DNA of 64,000 bases, taken from Erythrobacteraceae bacterium Alg239-R51. Lineage in GTDB: Bacteria; Pseudomonadota; Alphaproteobacteria; Sphingomonadales; Sphingomonadaceae. The notes under the pieces were generated by a model. That model did no database searches. It saw only the letters and a list, made by a program, of their open reading frames with translations, and was not told the DNA's origin. Position numbers and translations under genes: made by a program. Numbering within the stretch: position 1 is the first letter of the stretch; every line of letters begins with the position of its first letter. The stretch covers positions 124,001-188,000 of the forward strand of contig CAMZOI010000001.1 in the NCBI GenBank assembly GCA_947331495.1, given 5' to 3'. This document shows, one piece after another, positions 45,454-54,970 of this stretch.

Positions 45454-46800
45454 ATGTCCAAGAAACTAGCCGCTTTTGCCCGGTCGGCGGCCCTCGTAAC
45501 TGCCGTGGCACTGATCCCGGCAACTACTGCCAGCATGGCGCAGGTCGATGGTCGCGCAGGTCCGGAATTTGCCAAGGTTCTGGCGGTCTATCAGCGGATC
45601 AAGGCGAGCTATGTCGAACCGGTCGAAGATGACGTGCTGATTCGCGGCATGATCGATGGCATGCTTGCCGCGCTCGACCCGCATTCGGGCTATCTCGACG
45701 GCGGCGATCTTCAGCGGCTCGAAACCATGATCGACGGCAATTATTCGGGTCTTGGCCTGTCGGTCATCATGGAAGACGGGGCGGTCAAGATCATCTCGCC
45801 GTTCCGGGGCAGTCCGGCAGACAAGGCCGGTATAAAGGCGGGCGATTACATCACCCATCTCGATGGCAAGCTGATCGTTGGTCAGTCGCTTGACGAAGCA
45901 GTTGCGCAGATGCGCGGGCCCGAAGGCACGTCGATCGGTCTGACGATTTTCCGCCCCGGTCGCGACGAGCCGTTCGACGTGACGGTGAAGCGCGGCGTGA
46001 TCGAGCTCGAACCGGTCACCTGGGAGCTCGAGGACGGCAATATCGGCCATATCATGATCAACGAGTTTTCACGCGACGTCGGTAGCGACGTGTTCGCTGC
46101 GTGGGAGGATCTCCAGTCACAGGCAAGCGGTCGACTGAACGGCCTGGTGCTCGATCTGCGATCCAATCCGGGCGGCTCGCTCGACGAGGCGGTGGCCTTG
46201 TCCGATCTGTTCCTGTCCGAAGGACGCATCGTGTCGCAGCGGGGGAGAGTGCGGGGCGAAAACATAGTTTACGAAGCCGAAACGGTGTTCCGCGGTGATA
46301 TTGCGCAGGACGTGCCGATCGTCGTGCTGATAGATGCCGGCTCCGCCTCGGCCTCTGAGATCGTCGCGGGTGCCTTGCAGGATCATCGCAGGGCCGTGGT
46401 GATGGGCGATCGCAGCTTCGGCAAGGGAAGCGTTCAGTCACTGTTGCCGCTCGGCCGCGATGCCGCGCTCAAGCTTACTACGGCACGCTATTACACCCCT
46501 GCGGGCCATTCGGTGCAGGAAGGGGGTATCAAGCCCGATATTTCGGTACCGCAACTCTCCGATCCCGATCTGGCGCAGCGCGCGCGATTCCGTATGCGGG
46601 AATCGGATTTGCGCGGCCATCTGATCAATGAGATCGGCCTGGAGGACGAGGCGATGGAAACGGATAAGCGCGAAGATCCGCGCTTCCAGAAGACCGCCGA
46701 AGAACTGGAAGAGATGGGCATCGAGGACTTCCAGTTGCATTACGCTCTCGAAACGCTGCGTCGCACTGCCCCTTCGAGCATTGCCGCGCGTCGCAAATAG
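45454..46800 (+). CDS. ctpA: S41 family carboxy-terminal processing peptidase
   Basis: A 448-residue exported protease with a signal peptide (ending SMAQ), a PDZ domain (about 95-175, YSGLGLSVIMEDG) and the S41 catalytic region: Ser in GSASASE and Lys in FGKGSVQ. It trims the C-termini of envelope proteins, including wall hydrolases in other species. It sits directly after the EnvC-like gene, which supports a wall-turnover role. Confidence 0.94.
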   Translation: MSKKLAAFARSAALVTAVALIPATTASMAQVDGRAGPEFAKVLAVYQRIKASYVEPVEDDVLIRGMIDGMLAALDPHSGYLDGGDLQRLETMIDGNYSGLGLSVIMEDGAVKIISPFRGSPADKAGIKAGDYITHLDGKLIVGQSLDEAVAQMRGPEGTSIGLTIFRPGRDEPFDVTVKRGVIELEPVTWELEDGNIGHIMINEFSRDVGSDVFAAWEDLQSQASGRLNGLVLDLRSNPGGSLDEAVALSDLFLSEGRIVSQRGRVRGENIVYEAETVFRGDIAQDVPIVVLIDAGSASASEIVAGALQDHRRAVVMGDRSFGKGSVQSLLPLGRDAALKLTTARYYTPAGHSVQEGGIKPDISVPQLSDPDLAQRARFRMRESDLRGHLINEIGLEDEAMETDKREDPRFQKTAEELEEMGIEDFQLHYALETLRRTAPSSIAARRK

Positions 46801-46816
46801 GGTAAACCGGCAGGGA

Positions 46817-47293
46817 ATGATCCTGAAGCCGCATGATCGCCTCGCCCGCGCGCTGGCGCTGGCCGTGCCCGCTCTTCTTCTGGGCGGGGCCTATGTCGGG
46901 CAATACGGCTTCGGCCTCTACCCATGCGAGATGTGCTGGTGGCAGCGCTGGCCGCATTTCGTCGCGGTTGCGTTGGCGCTGCTGGCCTATGCTGCTCCGC
47001 CGCAGAGGTTGTGGACCGGGCTTGCGGCCGTTGCGATCCTCGTTTCGGGAGCGATCGGCCTGTTCCACGCGGGGGTCGAGTACGGCTGGTGGGAAGGTAT
47101 CACCTCCTGCACAGCAATAACGTCCGGCGGAACCGGAAACGCGCTGGAAGATATCATGAGCGCTCCGATGATCCGGTGCGACGAGGCACCATGGACCTTG
47201 TTCGGCATCAGCCTGGCTGGGTTCAATTTCCTGATCTCGACTGCGGCGGGCATTGCCATCCTGGTGCTGCTGCGCAAGGGAGGTCGCGTATGA
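46817..47293 (+). CDS. dsbB: disulfide bond formation protein B (DsbB)
   Basis: A 158-residue inner-membrane protein with four hydrophobic segments. The first periplasmic cysteine pair is C37/C40 (YPCEMC), the second C98/C121, as needed to pass electrons from DsbA to quinone. The ATG has CAGGGA directly ahead, an unusually tight spacing. It overlaps coq7 by ATGA. No dsbA is seen in the window. Confidence 0.92.
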   Translation: MILKPHDRLARALALAVPALLLGGAYVGQYGFGLYPCEMCWWQRWPHFVAVALALLAYAAPPQRLWTGLAAVAILVSGAIGLFHAGVEYGWWEGITSCTAITSGGTGNALEDIMSAPMIRCDEAPWTLFGISLAGFNFLISTAAGIAILVLLRKGGRV

Positions 47294-47817
47294 CAAAGGT
47301 ACCCGACCACATCGCCCGGATGATCCGCGTTGACCAGGCGGGTGAATTCGGCGCGACCCGGATCTATGCCGGTCAACTCGCCGTCATGGGCGACCGTGGG
47401 CCCGACTCGGCGGAGATTGCCGGAATGGCCGAGCAGGAGGCGGGCCATCGGGAAAAGTTCGACGCGCTGATGGCGCGGCGCGGCGTGCGTCCGACCGCGC
47501 TTCAGCCTTTCTGGGACCAGGCCGGTTTTGCGCTGGGGGCGGTGACGGCGCTGATCGGTCCGGAAGCGGCGATGGCGTGCACTGCCGCGGTCGAAACCGA
47601 GATCGACGATCATTATTCGCGCCAGCTCGATCAATTGCTCGAAACCGGAGAAGATCCGGAACTGGCGGCCATGATCGAGGAATTTCGTGAGGATGAGCGC
47701 CAGCATCGCGATGCTGCCCTGGCCGCAGGCGCAGAACGAGCACCAGGCTATCCCTTGTTGTCGGCGGTGATCCGACTTGGCTGCCGTACCGCAATACGCC
47801 TGTCCGAACGCGTGTAA
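47290..47817 (+). CDS. coq7: demethoxyubiquinone hydroxylase (COQ7 family)
   Basis: A 175-residue di-iron monooxygenase for ubiquinone synthesis. The carboxylate-bridged di-iron ligands are visible in AGEFGATRIY, EQEAGHREKF, VETEIDDHY and FREDERQHRD, with ExxH pairs. It overlaps dsbB by four bases; pairing with dsbB makes sense because DsbB uses ubiquinone. The longer open frame upstream is the shadow of dsbB. Confidence 0.94.
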   Translation: MTKVPDHIARMIRVDQAGEFGATRIYAGQLAVMGDRGPDSAEIAGMAEQEAGHREKFDALMARRGVRPTALQPFWDQAGFALGAVTALIGPEAAMACTAAVETEIDDHYSRQLDQLLETGEDPELAAMIEEFREDERQHRDAALAAGAERAPGYPLLSAVIRLGCRTAIRLSERV

Positions 47818-47912
47818 CGGGAACAAGCCATCCCGTCTGAGCGCTTCATTGCCAATTCACAGCGCAACCTGTCTTGATGCCCGCTCGCCAGTTCCAATCC
47901 GAGAGGACCGCC

Positions 47913-48473
47913 ATGTTAAAGCCCTTCCTGACCTTCGCCGCGCTTGGCGCTGCTGCTTACGCCTTGCCCGCTGCCGCGCAGCAGGCTGTCGAAACGGGTG
48001 ATGACAGTTACAACATGGTCATTGTGTATGGCGAAGACGAATGCCCGCAAAGCACGGCAGACCAGATTGTGGTTTGCGCGCGCAAGTCCGAAAATGACAG
48101 GTTTCGTATTCCTGAAAGCCTGCGCTTTTCGGACGATCCGGCAAACGAAGCCTGGGCGCAGCGTGTCGAGCGTCTGGAGATGATTGGCGATTTCGGCATC
48201 ATGTCCTGTTCCCCGGCTGGCGCTGGCGGCTTCACCGGCTGTACACAGCAAATGATTGACGAAGCATATGCCGATCGCGAGGCAAGCAGCGATGTACGAT
48301 TCGGCCAATTGGTCGAGGAAGCACGGGCAGAACGCCTGTCGACGATTGATGCCGATGCTGCTGCCGAACAGGAGCGGGTCGAGATGGTCGAGCGCGAATA
48401 CATGGAACGTCTGGCCCGCGAACGGGGTGTCGAAACCGCGGAAGAGGATGAGACGCTACCAGAACCGGAATAA
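47913..48473 (+). CDS. hypothetical secreted protein
   Basis: A 186-residue protein with a signal peptide (MLKPFLTFAALGAAAYALPAAAQ) and four cysteines in the mature part (in ECPQ, VVCAR, MSCSP and TGCTQ), then an acidic coiled C-terminal half. Start chosen by AGAGGA ahead of the ATG at 47913. Related proteins of unknown function occur in sphingomonads. It is probably its own unit: 95 bases separate it from coq7. Confidence 0.72.
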   Translation: MLKPFLTFAALGAAAYALPAAAQQAVETGDDSYNMVIVYGEDECPQSTADQIVVCARKSENDRFRIPESLRFSDDPANEAWAQRVERLEMIGDFGIMSCSPAGAGGFTGCTQQMIDEAYADREASSDVRFGQLVEEARAERLSTIDADAAAEQERVEMVEREYMERLARERGVETAEEDETLPEPE

Positions 48474-48514
48474 CGTCTACCGCCGCTTAACCCTTCGCGG
48501 CTAAGGCGACGGGT

Positions 48515-49639
48515 ATGGCCAACCGACAAAAAATTCTGACTGTCTTCGGCACACGCCCCGAGGCGATCAAGCTGTTTCCGTTGATCCACGTTCTGGAAGC
48601 CGATGAGCGCTTCGAGAGCGTGGTCTGCGTCTCGGCCCAGCACCGCGCGATGCTCGACCAAGTGCTGGCTATCGCGGGTATCGTGCCCGAATACGATCTC
48701 GATCTGATGACGCCGGGCCAGACGCTCGATGCATTGACCGCCCGCGCCGTGGTGGAAATTGGCAAGGTGCTCGATGAAGAACGTCCTGACTGGGTCGTGG
48801 TGCAAGGAGACACGACGACGGTCATGGCCGGTGCTCTCGCGGCCTATTATCGAAAGATTCCTGTCTGCCATGTCGAAGCAGGCTTACGGAGCGGAAACAT
48901 CCATCATCCCTGGCCTGAAGAGGTGAACCGTCGCATGGTCGGCACGTTCGCAGCGCTCCACTGTGCGCCGACTGAAACGGCAGCCCGGGCACTGAAACGA
49001 GAAAATATCGACGCTTCAAGCGTGCACGTCACTGGAAATACGGTAATCGACGCACTCGAATGGGTCACAAAACGGATCGAGAACGAGCCATCGCTCGCCT
49101 CCGGGCTCGCTGGCATAGAACGAAGGTTCGCCGACAAGCGGATCATTGGCATGACGAGCCATCGCCGGGAGAATTTCGGCGAGGGGATGATGCAGATTGC
49201 GGATGCTGTCACGCGCATCGCTGCCCGCGATGATGTCGCGGTCGTTTTCCCGGTGCATCTCAATCCCAACGTACGCGCGGTGATGAACGATCGGCTCGGG
49301 GCACTCGACAACGTCGCGCTGATCGAACCGCTCGACTACCCGCATTTCGCCAGGCTTCTCGACATCAGCCATCTGATGCTGACCGACAGCGGCGGGGTGC
49401 AGGAGGAAGCACCCGCGCTCGGCAAGCCGGTCCTCGTCATGCGCGAGACGACCGAGCGGCCGGAAGGGATCGAGGCCGGAACGGCCATGCTGGTGGGTAC
49501 CAATGCCGATACTATCGTATCGGCTGTCGAACGCCTTCTTGAAGACGAAACGGCCTATTCCGCGATGGCGCGGGCCCACAATCCATTCGGGGACGGAAAA
49601 GCGGCCGCGCGGATTGCAGATCTGCTCACCGCGCAGTGA
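48515..49639 (+). CDS. wecB: UDP-N-acetylglucosamine 2-epimerase (non-hydrolysing)
   Basis: A 374-residue WecB-type enzyme that converts UDP-GlcNAc to UDP-ManNAc. Motifs: GTRPEAIKL, VQGDTTTV, HVEAGLRSG and the nucleotide-binding DSGGVQEEAP. It is followed by the dehydrogenase that oxidises the product, so together they make UDP-ManNAcA for a surface polysaccharide. Confidence 0.94.
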   Translation: MANRQKILTVFGTRPEAIKLFPLIHVLEADERFESVVCVSAQHRAMLDQVLAIAGIVPEYDLDLMTPGQTLDALTARAVVEIGKVLDEERPDWVVVQGDTTTVMAGALAAYYRKIPVCHVEAGLRSGNIHHPWPEEVNRRMVGTFAALHCAPTETAARALKRENIDASSVHVTGNTVIDALEWVTKRIENEPSLASGLAGIERRFADKRIIGMTSHRRENFGEGMMQIADAVTRIAARDDVAVVFPVHLNPNVRAVMNDRLGALDNVALIEPLDYPHFARLLDISHLMLTDSGGVQEEAPALGKPVLVMRETTERPEGIEAGTAMLVGTNADTIVSAVERLLEDETAYSAMARAHNPFGDGKAAARIADLLTAQ

Positions 49640-49706
49640 ACAGCGCTGCTGTCAAAACGAAACGCATGGTCTAGGGCATCGCCCGAACTTCAGGGATTTG
49701 AATGAA

Positions 49707-50972
49707 ATGCGCGGTGAAACCAAACCCGATGTCTGCGTTATCGGCCTGGGATATATTGGCCTGCCAACGGCGGCGATCATCGCACGCGCCGGCTGTGCGG
49801 TACACGGCGTCGACGTTTCGCAAGACGTCGTCGACACGATCAATCGCGGCGAAATCCACATCGAGGAAGTCGATCTCGACGGGTTGGTCCAGGCCGTGGT
49901 CCAGCGTGGCTTGCTGAAGGCATCAACTCAAATCAGACCCGCCGACGTTTTCGTGATTGCCGTTCCGACACCGTTTGCGAAGGACGGCAACCACACCCCC
50001 GATACATCCTACGTGATGGCGGCGGCGGAAAAGGTTGCCGATGTGCTGAAACCGGGCGACACGGTGATCCTGGAATCCACGTCACCAGTCGGCACGACAG
50101 AGGTTGTGCGCGACACGATCGCCGCAAGGCGCCTGGACCTCGCTTTGCCAGGACAGTGCGACGGGCGTGCGGACATCTCGCTCGCCTATTGCCCCGAACG
50201 CGTGCTTCCGGGACGGATCCTTGAAGAACTGACGCATAATGACCGCTCGATTGGCGGGATTACGCCGCGCTGCGCTAGAAAGGCGCTCGCCTTCTACAAG
50301 CGGTTCGTAAAGGGTGAATGCGTGACCACCGATGCGCGAAGCGCGGAAATGACAAAGCTGGTCGAGAACGCCTTTCGCGACGTGAACATCGCTTTCGCCA
50401 ACGAACTGTCGATGATTGCCGATCGCCAGGGTCTCGACGTGTGGGAGGTGATACGCCTAGCCAATCGGCATCCTCGGGTGAACATCCTGCAACCCGGCCC
50501 CGGGGTGGGGGGCCATTGTATTGCGGTCGACCCGTGGTTCATCGTCCACGGAGCGCCCGAAGAAGCGCAGATCATACGCCAGGCACGCGAGACCAATGAT
50601 GCCAAGATGCACCACGTCCTCGACCAGGCAAGGCAGCTGATCAAAGCTGCGCCGACAGAGAAGGTCGCCTGTCTCGGTCTGGCTTTCAAAGCGAATATCG
50701 ACGATTTTCGCGAAAGCCCTGCGCGCTACATCGCCGCCAGCCTGGCGCGCGAATTCGGCGATCGGGTCTACATCGTTGAACCCTATGCCGTTGAATTACC
50801 GCCGGAGTTCAAGGGGACCGGCGCCCGGCTAGTCGATATCGATACCGCGCTGGAAGAATGCGCCGTGTTGATACCGCTGGTCGATCACGACGTTTTCAAG
50901 GTGATCCCCGCGGAAGAGCGACACGACAAGGTGATTTACGATACGCGCGGTATCTGGCCTGACGCTGCCTGA
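49707..50972 (+). CDS. wecC: UDP-N-acetyl-D-mannosamine dehydrogenase
   Basis: A 421-residue UDP-sugar dehydrogenase with the NAD motif VIGLGYIGLPTA and the catalytic cysteine region GPGVGGHCIAVDPWF. It oxidises UDP-ManNAc to UDP-ManNAcA. The start at 49707 follows from the family N-terminus. It is 67 bases after wecB. Confidence 0.94.
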   Translation: MRGETKPDVCVIGLGYIGLPTAAIIARAGCAVHGVDVSQDVVDTINRGEIHIEEVDLDGLVQAVVQRGLLKASTQIRPADVFVIAVPTPFAKDGNHTPDTSYVMAAAEKVADVLKPGDTVILESTSPVGTTEVVRDTIAARRLDLALPGQCDGRADISLAYCPERVLPGRILEELTHNDRSIGGITPRCARKALAFYKRFVKGECVTTDARSAEMTKLVENAFRDVNIAFANELSMIADRQGLDVWEVIRLANRHPRVNILQPGPGVGGHCIAVDPWFIVHGAPEEAQIIRQARETNDAKMHHVLDQARQLIKAAPTEKVACLGLAFKANIDDFRESPARYIAASLAREFGDRVYIVEPYAVELPPEFKGTGARLVDIDTALEECAVLIPLVDHDVFKVIPAEERHDKVIYDTRGIWPDAA

Positions 50973-50975
50973 TCG

Positions 50976-51977
50976 TCAGACGCCGCTATACTCCCGGTAC
51001 CAATCCACGAAAGCGGGAATGCCCTGTTCGATGCGAACGGTCGGTTCATATCCCAAATCGTTTTGGATGGCCTCGATATTGGCTGCGGTCCGGCGGACTT
51101 CGCCCGGCTGGATCGGGTGGTATTCGCGGATAGCCGCTTTTCCACATGCCTGTTCGACAAGGTCGATCACCTTCATCAGATGTTCGGACAGGTTGTTGCC
51201 GATATTGTAGATCGCGTGCGGGCCCATGCTCCCGCCCGGCTTCGCCATGCCGTCATCGCTCGGCGCGCTGTCCAGGGATGCAAGGACCCCTGTGACGATA
51301 TCGTCGATATACGTGAAATCGCGGTACATTTCGCCTTCCCCGTAAATCCGGATGGGGCGATCTTCGAAGATTGCGCTGGCGAACAGCCACAGCGCCATGT
51401 CCGGGCGGCCCCAGGGGCCGTAGACCGTGAAGAACCGCAGACCCGTGAGCGGCAGCCGAAACAGATGCGCGTAGGTTTCGCTCATCAGTTCGTCGGCTCG
51501 CTTGGTCGCAGCATAGAGCGACACGGGATGGTCGACCCGGTCGTCGACTGACGATGGATATGTTGCCCGACCCCCATAGACCGAGGACGAACTGGCATAG
51601 ACCATATGGCCGACGGCGCGCTCGCGGGCGATTTCGAGCATGTTCACCTGGCCGGTCAGGTTCGCATCGACATAGGCTCGTGGGTTCTCGAGACTGTAGC
51701 GAACGCCGGCCTGAGCGCCGAGGTGCACGATGCGGGTGAATTCCTCGCCCGCCAATGCAGCAGTGAGTGCATGCTGATCGGAAAAATCGACTTTCTTGAA
51801 GGTAAACCGTTCCGGCGCAACGGACCGGATGTCGGCGACACGATCTTCTTTCAGGGACACCTGATAATAGTCGTTGAGGCTATCGAGGCCGAGGACGCTG
51901 TCACCGCGCGCGCACAGGCGTTTTGTTACCGCGGCGCCGATGAAGCCTGCCGCACCGGTTACTAGGATGCGCGCCAT
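50976..51977 (-). CDS. NAD-dependent epimerase, UDP-glucuronate 4-epimerase-like
   Basis: A 333-residue short-chain dehydrogenase with GAAGFIGAA near the N-terminus and the YAATK catalytic Tyr/Lys. The stretch HLGAQAGVRYSLENPRAYV is typical of UDP-glucuronate 4-epimerases (LpsL/Cap1J type), which give UDP-galacturonate. It converges on wecC (3 bases between stops). Together with wecBC it indicates a surface glycan with acidic sugars. Confidence 0.85.
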   Translation of the reverse strand: MARILVTGAAGFIGAAVTKRLCARGDSVLGLDSLNDYYQVSLKEDRVADIRSVAPERFTFKKVDFSDQHALTAALAGEEFTRIVHLGAQAGVRYSLENPRAYVDANLTGQVNMLEIARERAVGHMVYASSSSVYGGRATYPSSVDDRVDHPVSLYAATKRADELMSETYAHLFRLPLTGLRFFTVYGPWGRPDMALWLFASAIFEDRPIRIYGEGEMYRDFTYIDDIVTGVLASLDSAPSDDGMAKPGGSMGPHAIYNIGNNLSEHLMKVIDLVEQACGKAAIREYHPIQPGEVRRTAANIEAIQNDLGYEPTVRIEQGIPAFVDWYREYSGV

Positions 51978-51978
51978 T

Positions 51979-52788
51979 CTAGTCCTTGTCGAGCGCGATG
52001 TCGGGAGCGTCTTCCTGCTTCATGCCGACAACGTGATAGCCCGCATCGACATGATGCACCTCGCCTGTCACGCCACTCGACAGGTCGGAGAGGAAATACA
52101 GACCCGAACCGCCCACATCCTCGATCGTGACGTTGCGACGCATGGGCGAATTCAATTCGTTCCATCGCAGGATATAACGAAAGTCGCCAATCCCGCTTGC
52201 GGCCAGCGTCTTGATGGGTCCCGCGCTGATCGCATTGACCCTGATGCCTTCCGGACCGAGGTCATTGGCGAGATATTGTACGCTCGTTTCCAGCGCCGCC
52301 TTGGCCACGCCCATGACGTTGTAATGCGGAATGACCTTCTCGGCGCCATAATAGGTGAGCGTCAATATGCTGCCGCCGTTCGACATCATCGCTCGCGCTC
52401 GCTTCGCCACCGCGACAAGCGAATAGGCCGAGATGTTCATCGTCATCAGGAAGTTGTCGAGGCTGGTGTCGACATATTTGCCGCGCAGTTCGTTCTTGTC
52501 GGAAAATCCGATCGCATGGACAACGAAATCAATCGTGTCCCACCGTTCTTTCAACATATCGAAGGCGCGGTCGAGCGCATCCATGTCGGACACGTCGCAC
52601 TCGAATATGAAATCACTGCCCAATTGTTCGGCCAGCGGGCCGACACGTTTTTTCAGCGCCTCTCCCTGATAGGAAAAGGCCAGGTCGGCGCCATGTTCGC
52701 TCAACCGCTTGGCAATGCCCCAAGCCAGCGACTTGTCGTTCGCCAGGCCCATTATCAGGCCACGCTTGCCCGCCATCAATGCGCTCAT
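51979..52788 (-). CDS. fabI: enoyl-[acyl-carrier-protein] reductase FabI
   Basis: A 269-residue NADH-dependent enoyl-ACP reductase. Cofactor motif GLANDKSLAWGIAK and the catalytic Tyr-x6-Lys region (YNVMGVAKAALE) are present. It carries out the last step of fatty-acid elongation and is the target of triclosan-type inhibitors. Its ATG overlaps the stop of the upstream BrkB gene (ATGA). Confidence 0.95.
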   Translation of the reverse strand: MSALMAGKRGLIMGLANDKSLAWGIAKRLSEHGADLAFSYQGEALKKRVGPLAEQLGSDFIFECDVSDMDALDRAFDMLKERWDTIDFVVHAIGFSDKNELRGKYVDTSLDNFLMTMNISAYSLVAVAKRARAMMSNGGSILTLTYYGAEKVIPHYNVMGVAKAALETSVQYLANDLGPEGIRVNAISAGPIKTLAASGIGDFRYILRWNELNSPMRRNVTIEDVGGSGLYFLSDLSSGVTGEVHHVDAGYHVVGMKQEDAPDIALDKD

Positions 52789-53837
52789 GCCGTTTCCTTT
52801 CCTTCCTCGATTTCTTGCCGGTCGTCTTCGTGTCCGGCCACGACCCGTTCTTCTTCCGGTGTTTCCGCCAGTGCGGCGTTCAGTTCGGCGCCGATTACCA
52901 CGCCCAGTCCGACAAGCCAGAAAAAGAACAGCGCGATCATGATCCCCGCAAGGCTCCCATAGGTCAGGTTATAGGTGAAAAAGCTGCGCAGGACGATCGG
53001 CATCAGCGTGGTCACCAGGATCCACCAGACCGTCGTGAACAGTACGCCTGGCCACTTGGGATACCGTCGGTGGCGATAATGCGACGGGGTCAATGTGTAA
53101 AAGATGAGGTACAGCGAACCGAACAGGCCCAGCGCCGGCACGATGCGCGACAGGCGAAGGTCTGTCACCCGATCGACCAGTTGCGGGAAATAGGCTTCGA
53201 TCACCTGCTGGGCGGTTCCGATCAGCACCTGTGCCAAGAGCGAGAGCATCAGCAACAGCACCGCTGCGATAATGACACCGGAGGAAAAAATCCGGTATTT
53301 CCAGAAGGCATGCGTAAGATGCGTGCCATATGCGCGGCGCAATATGTCGCGGATCGTTTCCACCAGGCTGCCGACGGTCCAGAGAGCCACGAACGCGCCG
53401 GCCCAAAGCAACCATCCGCTCCGCGCCTCGATCACGTCGCGCGCAACTGGCTCGATGACATTGCCGACCATCGGGGGCAGGGCGTAGAGAACGGCGTTGA
53501 TGGTGGCCGCTCGCTCGCTTTCTTCACCCACCAGCGAAAACAACGCAGCCCCGAGAATGAAGAACGGGAAAATCGAGAACATCGCCAGATATGCAAGGTT
53601 GCCGGCGTGAATGAAGCCATCGTTGAAGGTGCCGACTGCGGTGCGTTTGGCAACTTCCCAGGCCTTGGTACCGGGTCCGACACGATCCACCACGCGGCCG
53701 CGCAGCGTGGCGGCTTCCCTGCGCCGCGCTTCGGGAGAAAGCGACCTGACTTCGCGATCTTCCGGGCTGGGAAGGTCTTTTTCAGGCAAAAGTCTTACAC
53801 CCCGAGCTTGCTGCGTGGGTCGCTTTCGTCCTTCCAC
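52785..53837 (-). CDS. YihY/virulence factor BrkB family membrane protein (copy 2)
   Basis: A membrane protein with about six hydrophobic segments and the BrkB signatures (LAYLAMFSIFPFFILGAALF, NLTYGSLAGIMIALFFFWLVGLGVVIGAELNAA). The GTG at 53837 gives 350 residues but overlaps the DnaJ-like gene by 43 bp; a TTG at 53789, just after that gene's stop, is an alternative. Paralogue of the gene at 20718. It is coupled to fabI. Confidence 0.85.
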   Translation of the reverse strand: MEGRKRPTQQARGVRLLPEKDLPSPEDREVRSLSPEARRREAATLRGRVVDRVGPGTKAWEVAKRTAVGTFNDGFIHAGNLAYLAMFSIFPFFILGAALFSLVGEESERAATINAVLYALPPMVGNVIEPVARDVIEARSGWLLWAGAFVALWTVGSLVETIRDILRRAYGTHLTHAFWKYRIFSSGVIIAAVLLLMLSLLAQVLIGTAQQVIEAYFPQLVDRVTDLRLSRIVPALGLFGSLYLIFYTLTPSHYRHRRYPKWPGVLFTTVWWILVTTLMPIVLRSFFTYNLTYGSLAGIMIALFFFWLVGLGVVIGAELNAALAETPEEERVVAGHEDDRQEIEEGKETA

Positions 53838-54760
53838 CCTTGAAGGCGATTGGCAAGTTCCGCAGTATCGGCGGGAAGCTGTATCTCGAGCATGACCAGT
53901 TGATCCCCGCGCCCGCCCGACTTCTTCGAAAAGCCCTTGCCCTTCAGCCTGAGCACCGTGCCCCCATGCGTCCCGGGTTTGACAGTCATCATCACCGGAC
54001 CATCAACGGTCGGTACGCGGATCTTTCCTCCAGCGATCGCCTCATCGAGAGTGATGGGCAGATCCAGCCGGACATCGTCGCCATCGCGCCGATAGACCTT
54101 GTGTTTTTCGATCGCGATGGTGACCAGCCCGTCGCCAGTCCCCGCGGGCCCTTGTTCGCCTTTCCCCTTGAGTCGCATCTGGGTCCCGTCCTCGACGCCC
54201 TTGGGCAGTTTGAGGTCGATTGTCTTTCCGTCGGGGAGGGTAATCCGCTGGTCTTTCAGCGTGGCTGCGTCGACAAAAGGAACGCGCAGCTTGTACGCTA
54301 TGTCGGCCCCCTTTTGTGGTTGCGGTCGCCGTTGTTGCTGCGCGCCGCCGAACCCTGGTCCTGCACTGCGCGAACCGCGCCCGCCGAACAGGCCTTCGAA
54401 TATGTCTCCAAGATCCACTTCCTCGCGGCCGAAACCCTGAAAGTCTTCGGAACGAAAGCCGTGCTGTCCACCTGCGGTACGGTTCGATCCGCCGTTGAAG
54501 CCGCCGCCTCTACCCATCCCGGCGAAGGGGTGGGTCGGGTTGCCTTCCATGTCGATTTCGCCGCGGTCGAATTGCGCCCGCTTGTCCTTGTCGGACAGCA
54601 GGTCATACGCCTTAGTAATGTCCGAGAACCGTTCCGCCCCTGTCGGGTTATCCCTGTTGCGATCGGGATGGAATTCCTTGGCGAGTTTGCGATAGGCGCT
54701 CTTGATGTCCTTTTCGGACGCGCCGCGTTGGATACCAAGGGTCGAATACGGGTCAGACAT
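53795..54760 (-). CDS. CbpA/DnaJ-like co-chaperone (no zinc finger)
   Basis: A 321-residue J-domain protein with the HPD motif at 31-33, a Gly/Phe-rich linker (about 80-140) and two C-terminal beta-domains, but no cysteine zinc finger, so CbpA-type (DjlA-class II). It should stimulate a DnaK ATPase. It precedes BrkB copy 2. Confidence 0.92.
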   Translation of the reverse strand: MSDPYSTLGIQRGASEKDIKSAYRKLAKEFHPDRNRDNPTGAERFSDITKAYDLLSDKDKRAQFDRGEIDMEGNPTHPFAGMGRGGGFNGGSNRTAGGQHGFRSEDFQGFGREEVDLGDIFEGLFGGRGSRSAGPGFGGAQQQRRPQPQKGADIAYKLRVPFVDAATLKDQRITLPDGKTIDLKLPKGVEDGTQMRLKGKGEQGPAGTGDGLVTIAIEKHKVYRRDGDDVRLDLPITLDEAIAGGKIRVPTVDGPVMMTVKPGTHGGTVLRLKGKGFSKKSGGRGDQLVMLEIQLPADTAELANRLQGWKDESDPRSKLGV

Positions 54761-54970
54761 GGGGAGTTAGCTAAGTGCATCGCCCGGCGCACGCAAGCGG
54801 CGAGGCTTTCCTACAAGGTCGCGCAGGGGTAAGGGATCGTTCATGTACCGCTCGAACCCCTCTGACACCGGCAAAGTTCCGCTCGTGCGCAGCCATGCAC
54901 GGGGGGGAAGTTTTTTCACTCTGGATAGTGGTCCATGCGGTCCATGTCTCTTGCGCTGCCGGGGTGCGGC

